DNA of 64,000 nucleotides, from the NCBI GenBank assembly GCA_028564925.1, contig CM053026.1, positions 609,603,614 through 609,667,613 of the forward strand. The letters are read 5' to 3'. The number at the start of each line of letters is the position of its first letter. Within the stretch, counting starts at the first letter, position 1. The stretch is from Lithobates sylvaticus. Lineage: Eukaryota; Chordata; Amphibia; Anura; Ranidae. Shown piece after piece: positions 32,921 to 44,508 of this stretch. The translations under genes and the position numbers were made by a program. Below the pieces are notes generated by a model, which worked only from the letters and a program-made list of their open reading frames with translations, had not been told where the DNA came from and did not search any database.

Positions 32921-35900
32921 ATGGCTGGAAGACCGCCAAGGGGAGGCAGAGCGTGCAGAGCCAAGAACACAGGGCAGGCAGGCTCTGTTTCTAGTGGACG
33001 TGGCCGTGGACGTGGTCGTGCATCGTCATCAGCACGTGGCCATGGGACACGCGCGTCTTTGTTTTCGGCAGCTGGACATGTGGAGCCGCATCATGCTGAA
33101 GGCTTGGTAGAATGGATGACCAAGCCCTCCTCATCCTCCTCATCCTCTCTCACCCAGGCTCAGGGTACTGACAGAGCATCATCAGCCACCCCTTCCCTAG
33201 ACCCACCATGTCCTCCTGAGGAGTCCCCCGAACTCTTTGAGCACAGTGTTGGGTACATGCTCCAGGAGGATGCCCAACGATTCGAAGGCTCGGATGACGA
33301 TACCCAGCTTGAGGAATCTGGCAGTACTGTTCCACCAGCTGCAGCTTACTGCCAGGTTTGCTCTAGTGGTGAAGAGGGAGGGGATGATGAGGTCACTGAC
33401 TCCACGTGGGTGCCTCAAGGGAGAGAGGATGAGGAGGAGGACGAGGAGGAGGAGGATGCGGCGTCACATGTCCAACGAGGCAGGATGCCCCCTGGAGGCC
33501 AGGTAGAGGCCAGCACAGCAACTGTACAACACCGCAGAGCTCCGCCTGTGCAGGGCGCTGCCTCTGCACGTTATCAGAAAAGTTCTTTGGTGTGGGCCTT
33601 TTTTGAGACGAGTGCAGCAGATCGCACCACTGCTATTTGCAATATTTGTCTCAAGCGTATCTCGCGTGGCCAAAACATCAGCCGCTTGGGCACCACAAGC
33701 ATGACCAGACATATGGCGACCTGCCATGCAGCTCGTTGGCAGGCACACATAAAAGACCCACACCAAAGAACTAAGCGGACCTCTCCTTGCTCCTCCTCAG
33801 CTGGGATCTCCATCCCCACTACACCTTCAGTCCTCTCTGAAAGCTGCTCTGAGAGGACTGAAGGTGTAGAATTCGGTGTGTCACAACCAAGTACTTGCAG
33901 TACACCGACGTCCGATTGCAGCAGGCAAATTTCCCTGCCCCAGCTGCTGGACCGTAGAAAGAAGTACACTCCCAGCCATCCACTTTTTCTCGTGGAAGGC
34001 GATTCCGTCTCTCTACCGGGCATGTGGAGGGCAATGTCCATGCCTCGCTGGACAGGGCGGTCAGCGGTAAGGTGCATATTACCGCTGACTCATGGTCCAG
34101 CAGGCATGGACAGGGACGGTACCTTTCTTTCACGGCCCATTGGGTCACTCTATTGGCAGCTGGGAGGGATACAGGACAAGGTGCAGTAGTGTTGGAGGTT
34201 GTTCCGCCACCATGCCTCCAAAACGCGACTACTGCTACTGGTTGTGACACACCTCTCTCCTCCACCCCCTCCTCTTCTTCTTCCTCCAGTGCTCTGTCCT
34301 TGGAACCAGCGGTGCTCCGTAGGCGTACAAGGGGCTACGCAAGTACGCCGGCAAAAAGATGCCATGCCGTGCTTGCGCTGGTGTGTTTGGGGGACAGGAG
34401 CCACACTGGGCCAGAGGTTCTGGCAGCTCTGCAGGGGCAGGCCGAGAGGTGGTTGACGCCACGTCAGCTTAAGCCAGGAATGGTCGTTTCTGACAATGGC
34501 ACCAACCTCCTCTCCGCCCTGCGACAGGGGCAGCTCACCCATGTGCCCTGCATGGCTCACGTCCTCAACCTGGTGGTGCAGCGGTTCTTGGCAGGTTCCC
34601 AGGCTTACAGGATGTCCTGAGGCAGGCCAGGAAAGTCTGTGTGCATTTCCGCCGATCTTATAATGCCAGTGCTCGGCTGACTGAGCTGCAAAAGGAGCTG
34701 AACCTGCCCAAGAACCGCCTAATATGTGACATGCCCACCAGGTGGAACTCAACGTTGGCCATGCTGCAGTGACTGCACACGCAGCAGAGGGCCATCAATG
34801 AGTACCTTTGCGACTACGGCACCAGGACAGGGTCAGGGGAGCTTGTTTTTTTTTCCCCACGTCAGTGGAGCATGATCAGGGATGCATGCACTGTCCTCTC
34901 ACCATTTGAGGAGGCCACGAGGATGGTGAGCAGTGACAGTGCATGCATCAGTGACACTGTCCCTCTTGTCCACCTGTTGGAGCATACGCTGCGTGGGATA
35001 ATGGACAGGGCACTTGAGGCAGAACAGAGGCAGGAAGAGGAGGACTTCCTTGCCTCTCAAGGCCCCCTTTATCCGGACAGTGTTCCTTCTGTCCCACCCA
35101 TCACACAGGAAGAGGATGAGGAGGAGGAGGAGGAGGAGGAGGAGGATTGTGTGAGCATGGAGGTGGAGCCTGGCACTCAGCATCAGCAGCAGCAGTCTTT
35201 TAGGGATGATGTACAGTCCCAACAAACCAGTGGACTTGTACGTGGCTGGGAGGAGGTGGCTGGCGATCATGTCATCCTCAGTGACCCAGAAGACTCCGGA
35301 CCGAATGCCTCAGCTAACCTACGCTGCATGGCCTCCCTGATCCTGCAAAGCCTGCGGAAGGATCCTCGTGTTCTTCGGATCAAGGAGAGGGACCATTACT
35401 GGCTGGCCACTCTCCTTGATCCGCGGTACAAGGGTAAGGTTGCGGACCTTATCTTGCCGTCGCAGAGGGAGCAGAGGATGAGACATCTCAGGGAGGCCTT
35501 GCAGAAAGGTCTGTGCAACGCGTTCCCAGAAACTGGGAGGCTACAAACTCCTGGTCCTGGGCGACGAGTTGCTGAGGCTTCGGTCAGTGGCAGAAGGAGC
35601 GGTGGGGAAGGTGGACGTCTGACCGATGCGTTCAGACAATTTTTTAGTCCGCAGCCCCAAGGTATGATCGGTTCCAGCAACCATCGCCAGCGTCTGATAT
35701 ACATGGTGCAGGAATACCTTGGGGCAAGGTCAGACTTGGACACCTTTCCCACCGAAAATCCTCTGGCTTACTGGGTCCTGAGGATGGATCACTGGCCAGA
35801 GCTTGCACAGTATGCAATTGAGCTACTGGCCTGTCCTGCCTCCAGCGTTCTTTCCGAACGCACATTCAGTGCTGCTGGAGGATTTGTGACTGATCATAGG

Positions 35901-36005
35901 GTGCGCCTGTCCACCGCCTCGGTTGATCGACTGACATTCATCAAAATGAATCAGTCTTGGATCACCACCAGCTACCAGGCACCTGAGGCGGATATAACCG
36001 AATAA
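32921..36005 (+). pseudogene. BED-finger hAT transposase, decayed
   Basis: hAT transposases excise and reinsert the element, making 8-bp duplications. The first frame (32921-34189) begins MAGRPPRGGRACRAK, then has a Ser-rich and an acidic stretch. A BED zinc finger follows at about residues 222-275 (SSLVWAFFET, CNIC, then H-X4-H). The frame 34024-34620 carries HITADSWSS with a catalytic Asp, SDNGTNL and HVPCMAHVLNLVVQ of the hAT core. The third frame (34872-36005) has LLDPRYKGK and the hAT dimerisation region ending ERTFSAAGGFVTDHR...RLSTASVDRLTF. Frame changes near 34015-34050 and 34600, plus an in-frame TGA after MLQ near 34771, break it. A 19-base hairpin lies at about 33819-33870. Confidence 0.9.
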
Positions 36006-36099
36006 TTTTTAATGTCACATCCCTTCAAGACTGCCTATGCTGATGCTGAGTGACTGTCCTCTTATGTTCACTGACTATCCTCTTCCTCCTCCTCAATGA

Positions 36100-37925
36100 T
36101 CCATGCCACCACACCAGTGCCTAAGGCACAATTTTTCAGCCCCTGTTTAACAGGGGCGTGTACTTCCAATTTTTTTAAAAAATGCTTCGCAACACGTGTG
36201 ACTGCTGTGCTCCAAGTACAGTCTCTGTGAGGGGTTGCAGTGTTGTGGCACCAGCACCAGTGCCAAAGGCACAATTTTTCAGCCCCTGTTTAACAGGGGC
36301 GGGTACTTACAATTTTTAAAAAAAATGCTTCGCAACACGTGTGACTGCTGTGCTCCAAGTACAGTATCTGTGAGGGCCGGGTTGCAGTGTTGTGGCACCA
36401 GCACCAGTGCCTAAGGCACAATTTTTCAGCCCCTGTTTAACAGGGGCGGGTACTTACAATTTTTTAAGAAAATGCTTCGCAACACGTGTGACTGCTGTGC
36501 TCCAAGTACAGTATCTGTGAGGGCCGGGTTGCAGTGTTGTGGCACCAGCACCAGTGCCTAAGGCACAATTTTTCAGCCCCTGTTTAACAGGGGCGGGTAC
36601 TTACAATTTTTTAAAAAAATGCTTCGCAACACGTGTGACTGCTGTGCTCCAAGTACAGTATCTGTGAGGGCCGGGTTGCAGTGTTGTGGCACCAGCACCA
36701 GTGCCTAAGGCACAATTTTTCAGCCCCTGTTTAACAGGGGCGGGTACTTCCAATTTTTTAAAAAAATGCTTCGCAACACGTGTGACTGCTGTGCTCCAAG
36801 TACAGTATCTGTGAGGGCCGGGTTGCAGTGTTGTGGCACCAGCACCAGTGCCTAAGGCACAATTTTTCAGCCCCTGTTTAACAGGGGCGGGTACTTACAA
36901 TTTTTTAAAAAAATGCTTCGCAACACGTGTGACTGCTGTGCTCCAAGTACAGTATCTGTGAGGGCCGGGTTGCAGTGTTGTGGCACCAGCACCAGTGCCT
37001 AAGGCACAATTTTTCAGCCCCTGTTTAACAGGGGCGGGTACTTCCAATTTTTTAAAAAAATGCTTCGCAACACGTGTGACTGCTGTGCTCCAAGTACAGT
37101 ATCTGTGAGGGCCGGGTTGCAGTGTTGTGGCACCAGCACCAGTGCCTAAGGCACAATTTTTCAGCCCCTGTTTAACAGGGGCGGGTACTTACAATTTTTT
37201 AAAAAAATGCTTCGCAACACGTGTGACTGCTGTGCTCCAAGTACAGTATCTGTGAGGGCCGGGTTGCAGTGTTGTGGCACCAGCACCAGTGCCTAAGGCA
37301 CAATTTTTCAGCCCCTGTTTAACAGGGGCGGGTACTTCCAATTTTTTAAAAAAATGCTTCGCAACACGTGTGACTGCTGTGCTCCAAGTACAGTATCTGT
37401 GAGGGCCGGGTTGCAGTGTTGTGGCACCAGCACCAGTGCCTAAGGCACAATTTTTCAGCCCCTGTTTAACAGGGGCGGGTACTTACAATTTTTTAAAAAA
37501 ATGCTTCGCAACACGTGTGACTGCTGTGCTCCAAGTACAGTCTCTGTGAGGGCCGGGTTGCAGTGTTGTGGCACCAGCACCAGTGCCTAAGGCACAATTT
37601 TTCAGCCCCTGTTTAACAGGGGCGGGTACTTCCAATTTTTTAAAAAAATGCTTCGCAACACGTGTGACTGCTGTGCTCCAAGTACAGTATCTGTGAGGGC
37701 CGGGTTGCAGTGTTGTGGCACCAGCACCAGTGCCTAAGGCACAATTTTTCAGCCCCTGTTTAACAGGGGCGGGTACTTACAATTTTTTAAAAAAATGCTT
37801 CGCAACACGTGTGACTGCTGTGCTCCAAGTACAGTCTCTGTGAGGGGTTGCAGTGTTGTGGCACCAGCACCAGTGCCTAAGGCACAATTTTTCAGCCCCT
37901 GTTTAACAGGGGCGGGTAATTACAA
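36100..37925 (+). repeat. 147-bp tandem array, type 1, about 12 units
   Basis: The period is exactly 147 bp. Each unit contains the hairpin CCCCTGTTTAACAGGGG, a T/A palindrome near TTTTTTAAAAAAA, an E-box-like ACACGTGT, and GTGTTGTGGCACCAGCACC. From about 36748 to 37778 units alternate strictly between CTTCCAATT and CTTACAATT, so the working repeat is a 294-bp dimer. The array begins about 100 bases after the transposase stop. Confidence 0.95.
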
Positions 37926-38745
37926 ATCTTGATCTAATAGTTCACAGCAGGGCCCATTCCTGCGCCCACCAAGAGTAACTATGAGGGCCTGCAGTCTTGT
38001 GGCAACACCGTCCACCACCACCGCCAAAGGCCCAATTTTTCTGCCCTGTTCATCAGGTGCTTGCAATTACAAATCTTGATCTAATAACTCACAACAGGGC
38101 CCATTCCTGCGCCCACCAAGAGTAACTGTGAGGGCCTACAGTCTTGTGGCAACACCGTCCACCACCACCGCCAAAGGCCCAATTTTTCTGCCCTGTTCAT
38201 CAGGTGCTTGCAATTACAAATCTTGATCTAATAACTCACAGCAGGGCCCATTCCTGCGCCCACCAAGAGTAACTGTGAGGGCCTACAGTCTTGTGGCAAC
38301 ACCGTCCACCACCACCGCCAAAGGCCCAATTTTTCTGCCCTGTTCATCAGGTGCTTGCAATTACAAATCTTGATCTAATAACTCACAGCAGGGCCCATTC
38401 CTGCGCCCACCAAGAGTAACTATGAGGGCCTACAGTCTTGTGGCAACACCGTCCACCACCACCGCCAAAGGCCCAATTTTTCTGCCCTGTTCATCAGGTG
38501 CTTGCAATTACAAATCTTGATCTAATAACTCACAGCAGGGCCCATTCCTGCGCCCACCAAGAGTAACTGTGAGAGCTTACAGTCTTGTGGCAACACCGTC
38601 CACCACCACCACCACCCCCAATTTTTCTGCCCTGTTCAACAGGTGCATGCAATTACAAATCTTGATCTATTAACTCATAGCAGGGCCCATTCCTGTGCCC
38701 ACCAGTCTTGTGGCTACACCAACATCTAATAGGGCAAATTTCTGC
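37926..38745 (+). repeat. 147-bp tandem array, type 2, about 5.5 units
   Basis: CTTGATCTAATA starts recur at 37928, 38075, 38222, 38369 and 38516, a period of exactly 147. The framework matches type 1 (GTCTTGTGGCAACACC against GTGTTGTGGCACCAGC; CCCAATTTTTCTGCCCTGTT against CACAATTTTTCAGCCCCTGT), so both descend from one ancestral 147-bp unit. The last unit is degenerate. Confidence 0.93.
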
Positions 38746-39439
38746 AGAGTATATACGCCAGGCCCCTACTTTCAAACATCCAACTTACAAACGACTCCTA
38801 CTTGCAAATGGAAAGAGAAAACAGGAAGTGAGAGGAAATCTACCCCTAGGAAGGGAAATTCTATCCTGTTAGATTTAATTTGGGAAAAAGGTATCTCCTC
38901 TCTACTGATACTTTATCACCAATCCTTGTTTCAATTAAAACCCCACTTTTCCAAAAACATTTGTCATTGGGACGGAAAGTGAGGTGACATGTTCTGAACA
39001 GATGTGCAAAGACAGCAAATGTTACAGGGGTGATAACCCCTCCCTATGTTCTCCAAAAAGCTTAAAAATAGATTTTTTTGGGATGGAGCTACATCTCATA
39101 ATGTACCTGTTCAGATTCTACTTAAGAACAAACCTAAAGCCGCAAGTGGTTTTAAATGGCTTCTTTTTTTCCTTTACAAATGTCATTTTGTGCAAGGACA
39201 GTTCTAAACACGGGAAACACATGCCACTTCACAGGCATACTTTAGACACCCCCCAGGTACCATATTTAAAGGAAAATTTCACTTTTTTTTTTTCACTTTA
39301 TGCATCATTAAAATGACTGCTCCCGAAAAAACGTTAGTTTTTAAAAGTTCTTTTTGCATTGATATATGTCCCCTGGGGCAGGACCCGGGTCCCCAAACCT
39401 GTTTTATGACATTAACATGCATATTGGCCGTTGTAATTA
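38746..39439 (+). other. Unique 3' part of the giant hAT
   Basis: Non-coding sequence between the arrays and the 3' terminus. AGCCGCAAGTGGTTTTAAAT and CTTTACAAATGTC at 39138-39185 recur, diverged, at 47064-47110. No gene was recognised. Confidence 0.5.
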
Positions 39440-39562
39440 GCACTTTTGATTTCGAACGTTCGCGTCCATTATAACGTATAGGGTTCGAAAATTCGCGCGA
39501 ACTTTCGGTCCGTTCGAAGGTTCTGGTTCGAACCGAACCCGGGGGTGTTCGGCTCATCCCTA
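39440..39562. promoter_or_regulatory. 3' subterminal GTTCG/CGAAC motif cluster
   Basis: About ten copies of TTCG or CGAA in both orientations crowd the last 120 bases (for example GGGTTCGAAAATTCGCGCGA and GGTTCGAACCGAACCC), ending GGCTCATCCCTA. Clustered short motifs like these are typical transposase binding sites in hAT ends; binding here is inferred. Confidence 0.6.
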
Positions 39563-39570
39563 ATCAGAAA
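39563..39570. repeat. Target-site duplication, right (giant hAT)
   Basis: ATCAGAAA, identical to 28151-28158. Confidence 0.93.
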
Positions 39571-41340
39571 CAACATTTCTAGCCAGTTACAATGAATTTA
39601 TATGTTTTTATTCTCTGCCCCAATATTCTAGATCCAGAGATCGTCAGTAAAATATAGTGTGTAGGCAGACTGTAGTAAAGCTAGATTGATACAAAAAAAA
39701 ATGTCCAAAACTGGTGTTATTACACTCTCTGAAATGTAGAAACCCACATATAAAGAAGCAAAGAAGCATGTGTAATAACGAAAAATATCTTCTCTACCTA
39801 AAGAGTATTATTTGGTAATATATATCCACAGAAATGATAATAAATATTAATAATAGTAATTAATTATTAATAATTAATATTATTATTAAAAATATATAAA
39901 ATCTAATGTGAGGGGAGCTCTGGGAAGATATTGTGCAAGTCACCAGCTCCAGTCTGGCATCAACCATTCATACGCCTGCAATGGACTTGTACTGAAACCC
40001 AAATCGCAAACAGGACACAGGCAGTAACAAAAATGCTTGATAAGTGCTTGACCATCCTTTGCTTTATCCAAAGCTTGAAAAAAGTATTGGCTTTAGATAC
40101 ATGTTAAATTGTTTCTGCTATAAGTTGAAGGCTTTGAATACATCCATAATGTGGCCCTGATTTTACTTCTACAGTACCCATTGCATAGAAAATAAGACTC
40201 TAAAATTATAAAATAAATATTATGAACAATGGATATCAAACAAGCATAAAAACACGGAAATGCAGGGGGACGTGTGACTATAGATAGTCTTTGAAGATAA
40301 CCAGGCTAGGTTAATATTGCTTAGAAAAATAAAATTCACTTTTGCTAACAACACTTTTAACTTGGAACTCTCACTGTAGGGATAGCATCCATACGCTAAT
40401 GCATCTAACATGTTTGATCTCATCAAAGAAATTGTTATTGTCTAAAAGCATCCCCAGATAAGATTAGGGCCAAATTATAGGCTTAATATTGTATGTGTTT
40501 CATTTAGATGCAAGAGATACTCAATTTCTCCTGCCTATAATTCATATTTAAGGTTGACTATTTCTTTGTCTAGCAGTTACTTCCTAAAGATGTTAATAAA
40601 ATTAAGAATGACAATACCAAATACTCTGGTCACATTATTTCTAGAGATTGAAAATGAAACACTCTGTTAAAGGAAAGTACAACCACTAATCATGACATAA
40701 AAATGCAATCAACTCAGAGCTAGAGAAGAATACCTCATTTATCATAATAGAAGTACTACTGTATATGAAATAAAATCAGGTTTAAAAACTTTCTTAAACC
40801 AGAAATGTTTCATGGAACTCAAGAAAGCTAAGTATTATTACAGTGTTTGAGAAAATAGGTCAGGGAGAGCCAGGAAAATGTAAGAGAAAATATATTAAAA
40901 CTCAAGTCTGGTTATGCTTTTCTCTTTGATGTCTCAAGTCTGGTGTATTTTACCCATCAGCTATTTTCTCAGTTTGGCTACACTTTTGCCTTGTATGTTG
41001 TGTTTGTGGTTATACTGCAGCTCTGCTGTCACTAGACAGTACCTGTGCATGTGTTGGTACAGAGACTTGAACTCTGTTTTGCCTGCATTCTGTCTTCTAT
41101 AGGAACGAGGACTAGGTTTGCCACTACCAAGGGTTTGTGGTAAATCCAGCAGGTTTGAAATAATTTGTTGATATGGAAATATATCAGTCCAAGTTCTTTG
41201 TAAGCATAGAGAACTTCGTAACCTATGAACTATGAACTGTAGTCAGCAGGGTTTACTATAGTAAATTATCGGGCCTTTGTTATGTGCCAGCCCCCTCACT
41301 ATTAAAGGGTGGGTTTCCAGAAACCATGTATCAGTATGTG
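39571..41340. other. Unclassified sequence
   Basis: AT-rich DNA, including an ATT/TAA-rich tract at about 39838-39905. No coding region or transposon end was recognised. It may be ancestral single-copy DNA into which the hAT inserted. Confidence 0.4.
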
Positions 41341-41600
41341 TGTGTGTTTATATGTAAGGGCTCATTTACACTTGCTTCAGCTTTAACACACATTAATAGC
41401 GAGTTTACACTTGCTTCAAAACGTGGCTCCGGGCAGGCTTTGTTAACGCTCCCTGAACGCTAGTCAAAGCCCCTGTCACTAAATAAAATGGTTAGATTAC
41501 AGTCCTGTTTACACCTGCTTTTGCTTTGCTTTGGCTTCACTTCAAAAATTATGTCGGCAACTGTAGTTTCTGTTTAGCTGCTGAGCCCCCTTTGAAGTAT
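41341..41600. repeat. Interspersed repeat (TTTACACTTGCTTC type)
   Basis: GGGCTCATTTACACTTGCTTC near 41349 and GAGTTTACACTTGCTTCAAA near 41401 repeat within the block, which loosely resembles the start of the repeat at 5044 (GGCTAGGTTCACACCTGC). It is non-coding. Confidence 0.45.
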
Positions 41601-41971
41601 TTTTGTTGTTGTTTTATTGGCAGTGGTGTACCTAATACCCTTCTATACATCAAAAATGAGTTTCAATGTCATGCAAACTAGGGTGAGAGAAGAAATATCT
41701 GGTGGACAGCCACAGCTTTACTTTCAAAGTATTTTATTTTCAGAATGTATAAATCAGAGTAACTGACATCAAAGATAAAGAAAGAACTTTCAAAACATTA
41801 CAGTGGAGAAGAGAGTTGGGTCGGGAACTGACCATGGCATATTCTGTCGGAGACATGAAAATTAGAGGCGGACATAATACAATAAATATGTAATTTAACA
41901 AACAATCCTACCACTGCTGGTGACTTGAAGCCACCGCGTAACTCAGTGTATATCTCCGGACAGCCACAGCT

Positions 41972-42250
41972 TTAAAGCTAAACTTCACCCAAAAAGGGAA
42001 ATTCCACTTTTCTGTCTCTCCCCCCTCCTCAACTTTTGGCACTTTCCTTTCTTTTTGGTCAGTGGGTACCTGGCTTTGACAGGTACCTGCTCCCACTTCT
42101 GTCTGAATTTTCTAGGCCTAGCCTAGAAGGTACTATTCAGCATGAAGCCGGTTGTGAAGCCACAAGGAGTCACAACCTTCTTCCCACACTAAACATGACG
42201 GCGCTGGAGACAGTATTTGTAGCTGCTGATTTTTTATTTTTTTTCCTTTC
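41972..42250 (+). mobile_element. TTAA MITE, partial (relative of 18256)
   Basis: The left end TTAAAGCTAAACTTCACCCA resembles TTAAAGCGGAGTTCCACCCA, and TTTGTAGCTGCTGA occurs near the right as in the full-length copy. The right terminal repeat is absent. Confidence 0.6.
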
Positions 42251-43799
42251 TAAGTTGAATATCCTCTCTAAGTGCCATTACAACTTTATGCATATATAGT
42301 AAACTTAACATATGCAATTGCCTGATGTGTAGGAGCTCAAATACTGTATCTTAGTTACCAACATTAAAAATAGTTAGAAGGGATAAATTAAACTATCAAA
42401 AAGAACACTTGAAGTCATCCCAATACAGTGAGTGTCACTTTATGTAGTGTGGGAGTAAAGAAAAAAAAAAGCCCCACCACTGGTGTCATGGCTAGCAATG
42501 GCACTATTGCCTAGGACAGAAAGTGTTTGTGGACTACAAAACCCCCCCCCCCCCCTCATCCCCAAAACATAGTGGGAAAGTTTTTTTTAATCTATATTGA
42601 GAACTGATAATACTAACAATTGATAGCAGTGCAGCACTGGCAGAGTCTACTGGAAGTTACCAGCTCACTGGAATTCTGTCAGGATCAACTGGTATTTTTT
42701 GCACTCAGATTTAAAAAACACTTTTAATGATAGCGTTTACATACCAAAAGAAAATACAAGAAGTTTAGGTTTACCCACACTTTAGGATAATTCTTTTATA
42801 AATCTAATCGTAAGAGATGGTGAGAACTTCACAGGCTTTGCCAGTTATAGACATCTTGTCCTCTGAAATACTACGCTTCAAAATTCTGGGTCATTGTTTG
42901 CATAGACATCCAAATAACCTAATGAGGAAATACAAGATAGGCTTGTCAAAACTAGGCATGGATAAAACAATAATTAATAATCCTATGAATTTATTCCATC
43001 TAAAAGCTGAAAATAATTGGCTTGAAAACCACCAGGACGTGTTAAAAATTGCACAACAGAATGTCAATATTAGAGTGATCTTGCCTTTTAGACTCATCAA
43101 AACAAACCAACCAGAAGTCATCTGTGAAATGAAAACTATCATAAGCTTTAAAATTAATTTACAGAAAAAAAAACAATTTAGACTTAGACATAATACAGAT
43201 TGTTTTTTTTTAAGAAGTAGAGGTTGTTTACTTAGCAAAGTTAATGTTCAGTTTGCAAAATAGATGTTGGCAAACAAGGTGAATTAAATACCCAATTGTG
43301 TTAAAAAAAAAAAAAAAATTGGATTTTCCTCAGAAATTAGGAACCTGCTCCCCCCACTCCATAAATTACCAATGCCGCATTTAACAAGATGGGCCTTTAA
43401 AGTCCAATAAGGGATCTCTAGGACAAGTGAAATTAGGACTTATGCCATTGGTCCTTGAAAGCTTTGATTTATTACAATACAGTCCTAAAAGAACCACCTA
43501 AACAGTTACTGGAGTAGCTATTGGTGGCATGACTAACACCAAATAAATTTCTGTTATCTTTAATGTCATATATAAAAGTACCCATTTTAACAACATAATA
43601 AGAGCAGATTCACATGGTGCAGTGGTTTTTCTCTGTGATGGAAAAACCGTAATGTTACAATCCTAAACCAAATTTCCACTTGCAGTCAAATCTGAAAAAA
43701 AAACACTATACCTTTCTTAATTGTTCCCATTCACACAGTATAACTTAAAATATTTTTAAAAATATATTCTAGGAGAAGGTGTCATGGCAGATTATAACC
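42251..43799. other. Unclassified sequence
   Basis: It contains a poly(C) run at about 42541-42556 and a poly(A) run near 43302. A 148-codon open frame (42817-43263) has no recognised family, unremarkable composition for AT-rich DNA and no support, so it is not called as a gene. Confidence 0.4.
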
Positions 43800-43950
43800 C
43801 ATGAGTGCTCAACCTGTGGCCCTTCGGCTGTTGTGGAAGTTCCATCATGCTTCTGCCTTTGAGAGTCATGTTTGCAACTGTCAGCTTTGCAATGCCTCAT
43901 GGGATTGGTAGTTCTGCAAAAGTGGAAGGGCCACAGGTTGAGCACCAATG
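43800..43950. mobile_element. hAT-type MITE (GTGCTCAACCTGTGGCCCTT ends)
   Basis: Perfect 20-bp inverted repeats at 43805-43824 and 43926-43945 extend outward imperfectly to CATGA and CATTG. Flanking 8-mers TTATAACC and TTGTAAGC agree at six of eight places, a decayed target duplication. The internal TGCCTCATGGGATTGGTAGTT matches the inverse of the MITE at 16918. Confidence 0.7.
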
Positions 43951-44508
43951 TTGTAAGCATTGACGCTGTCCCCATACAGACTGGGGACTGACTGCGCTAT
44001 TCCTTATTAACATACAATGCAGGAGGCCAATTTCCCAATTGTTAACCATTTGTTAGAATATACAGTGTTCAAATACATTTATAGAAGTGAAAAATCATCA
44101 GTAGCAAACCAATAACAATCCACAGTAGCGCAAATAGAAAAACAATAAGTAAATAAACATAGAAAAAACTCAATATATAAACAAATAGACAAATGAGTCA
44201 TTTGAATACAAGTCCATATAAGTGTCACAGAATAAATGTTATTTTTTGCTGAAGATCATGCACATAAATCCACCACCAAAGTGAAAAGTGTGTGTGCCGC
44301 TTTCTTCAGAGTAACTCACCTGACCTAATTGCCATTCATTCTCATGAGTGGCAATAGCGCTTAATGCTGTTCAACTCTGCTCAACCCTTTTCGGAAGATC
44401 CAGCTCAACCTCCAAATCTCTTATTCAATTCTCATTTCAGCAAGCATATGCAGAAGAAAGAGAAAAAATTTCTCCAATAATGTATTACCTCAAATTACAA
44501 GATTTTAT
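43951..44508. other. Unclassified sequence
   Basis: AT-rich, with no gene recognised. Features such as CCGCTTTCTTCAGAGTAAC hint at PLE-related terminal sequence, but this is weak. Confidence 0.3.

Larger units (their letters stand above)
28159..39562 (+). mobile_element. Giant hAT transposon with internal satellite arrays
   Basis: An 11,404-bp element with ends TAGGGATGGGCC and, in reverse complement, TAGGGATGAGCC, flanked by exact 8-bp duplications as expected of hAT. In order it holds three perfect subterminal hairpins, a TATA box, a 65-bp tandem array, a decayed BED/hAT transposase, two 147-bp tandem arrays, a unique stretch at 38746-39440 and a GTTCG-rich 3' end. Roughly 60% of the element is tandem repeat. 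The exact target duplication suggests fairly recent movement although its own transposase is broken, so it was perhaps mobilised by an intact relative. A hAT-like fragment at 46715-47274 shares part of its 3' region. Confidence 0.92.

Noticed and set aside
33819-34752. Minus-strand frames of 148 and 200 codons
   Set aside because: They are antisense shadows of the hAT transposase, whose plus-strand motifs are unmistakable.
28621-38745. Chromosomal satellite unrelated to mobile DNA
   Set aside because: Both arrays lie strictly within one pair of hAT termini and target duplications.
39511-39540. tRNA-like GGTTCGAA box
   Set aside because: It belongs to the TTCG/CGAA motif cluster of the hAT 3' end; no cloverleaf or A box accompanies it.
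42817-43263. 148-codon open frame as a gene
   Set aside because: No recognised motif, no neighbours or signals, AT-rich DNA where such frames arise by chance.
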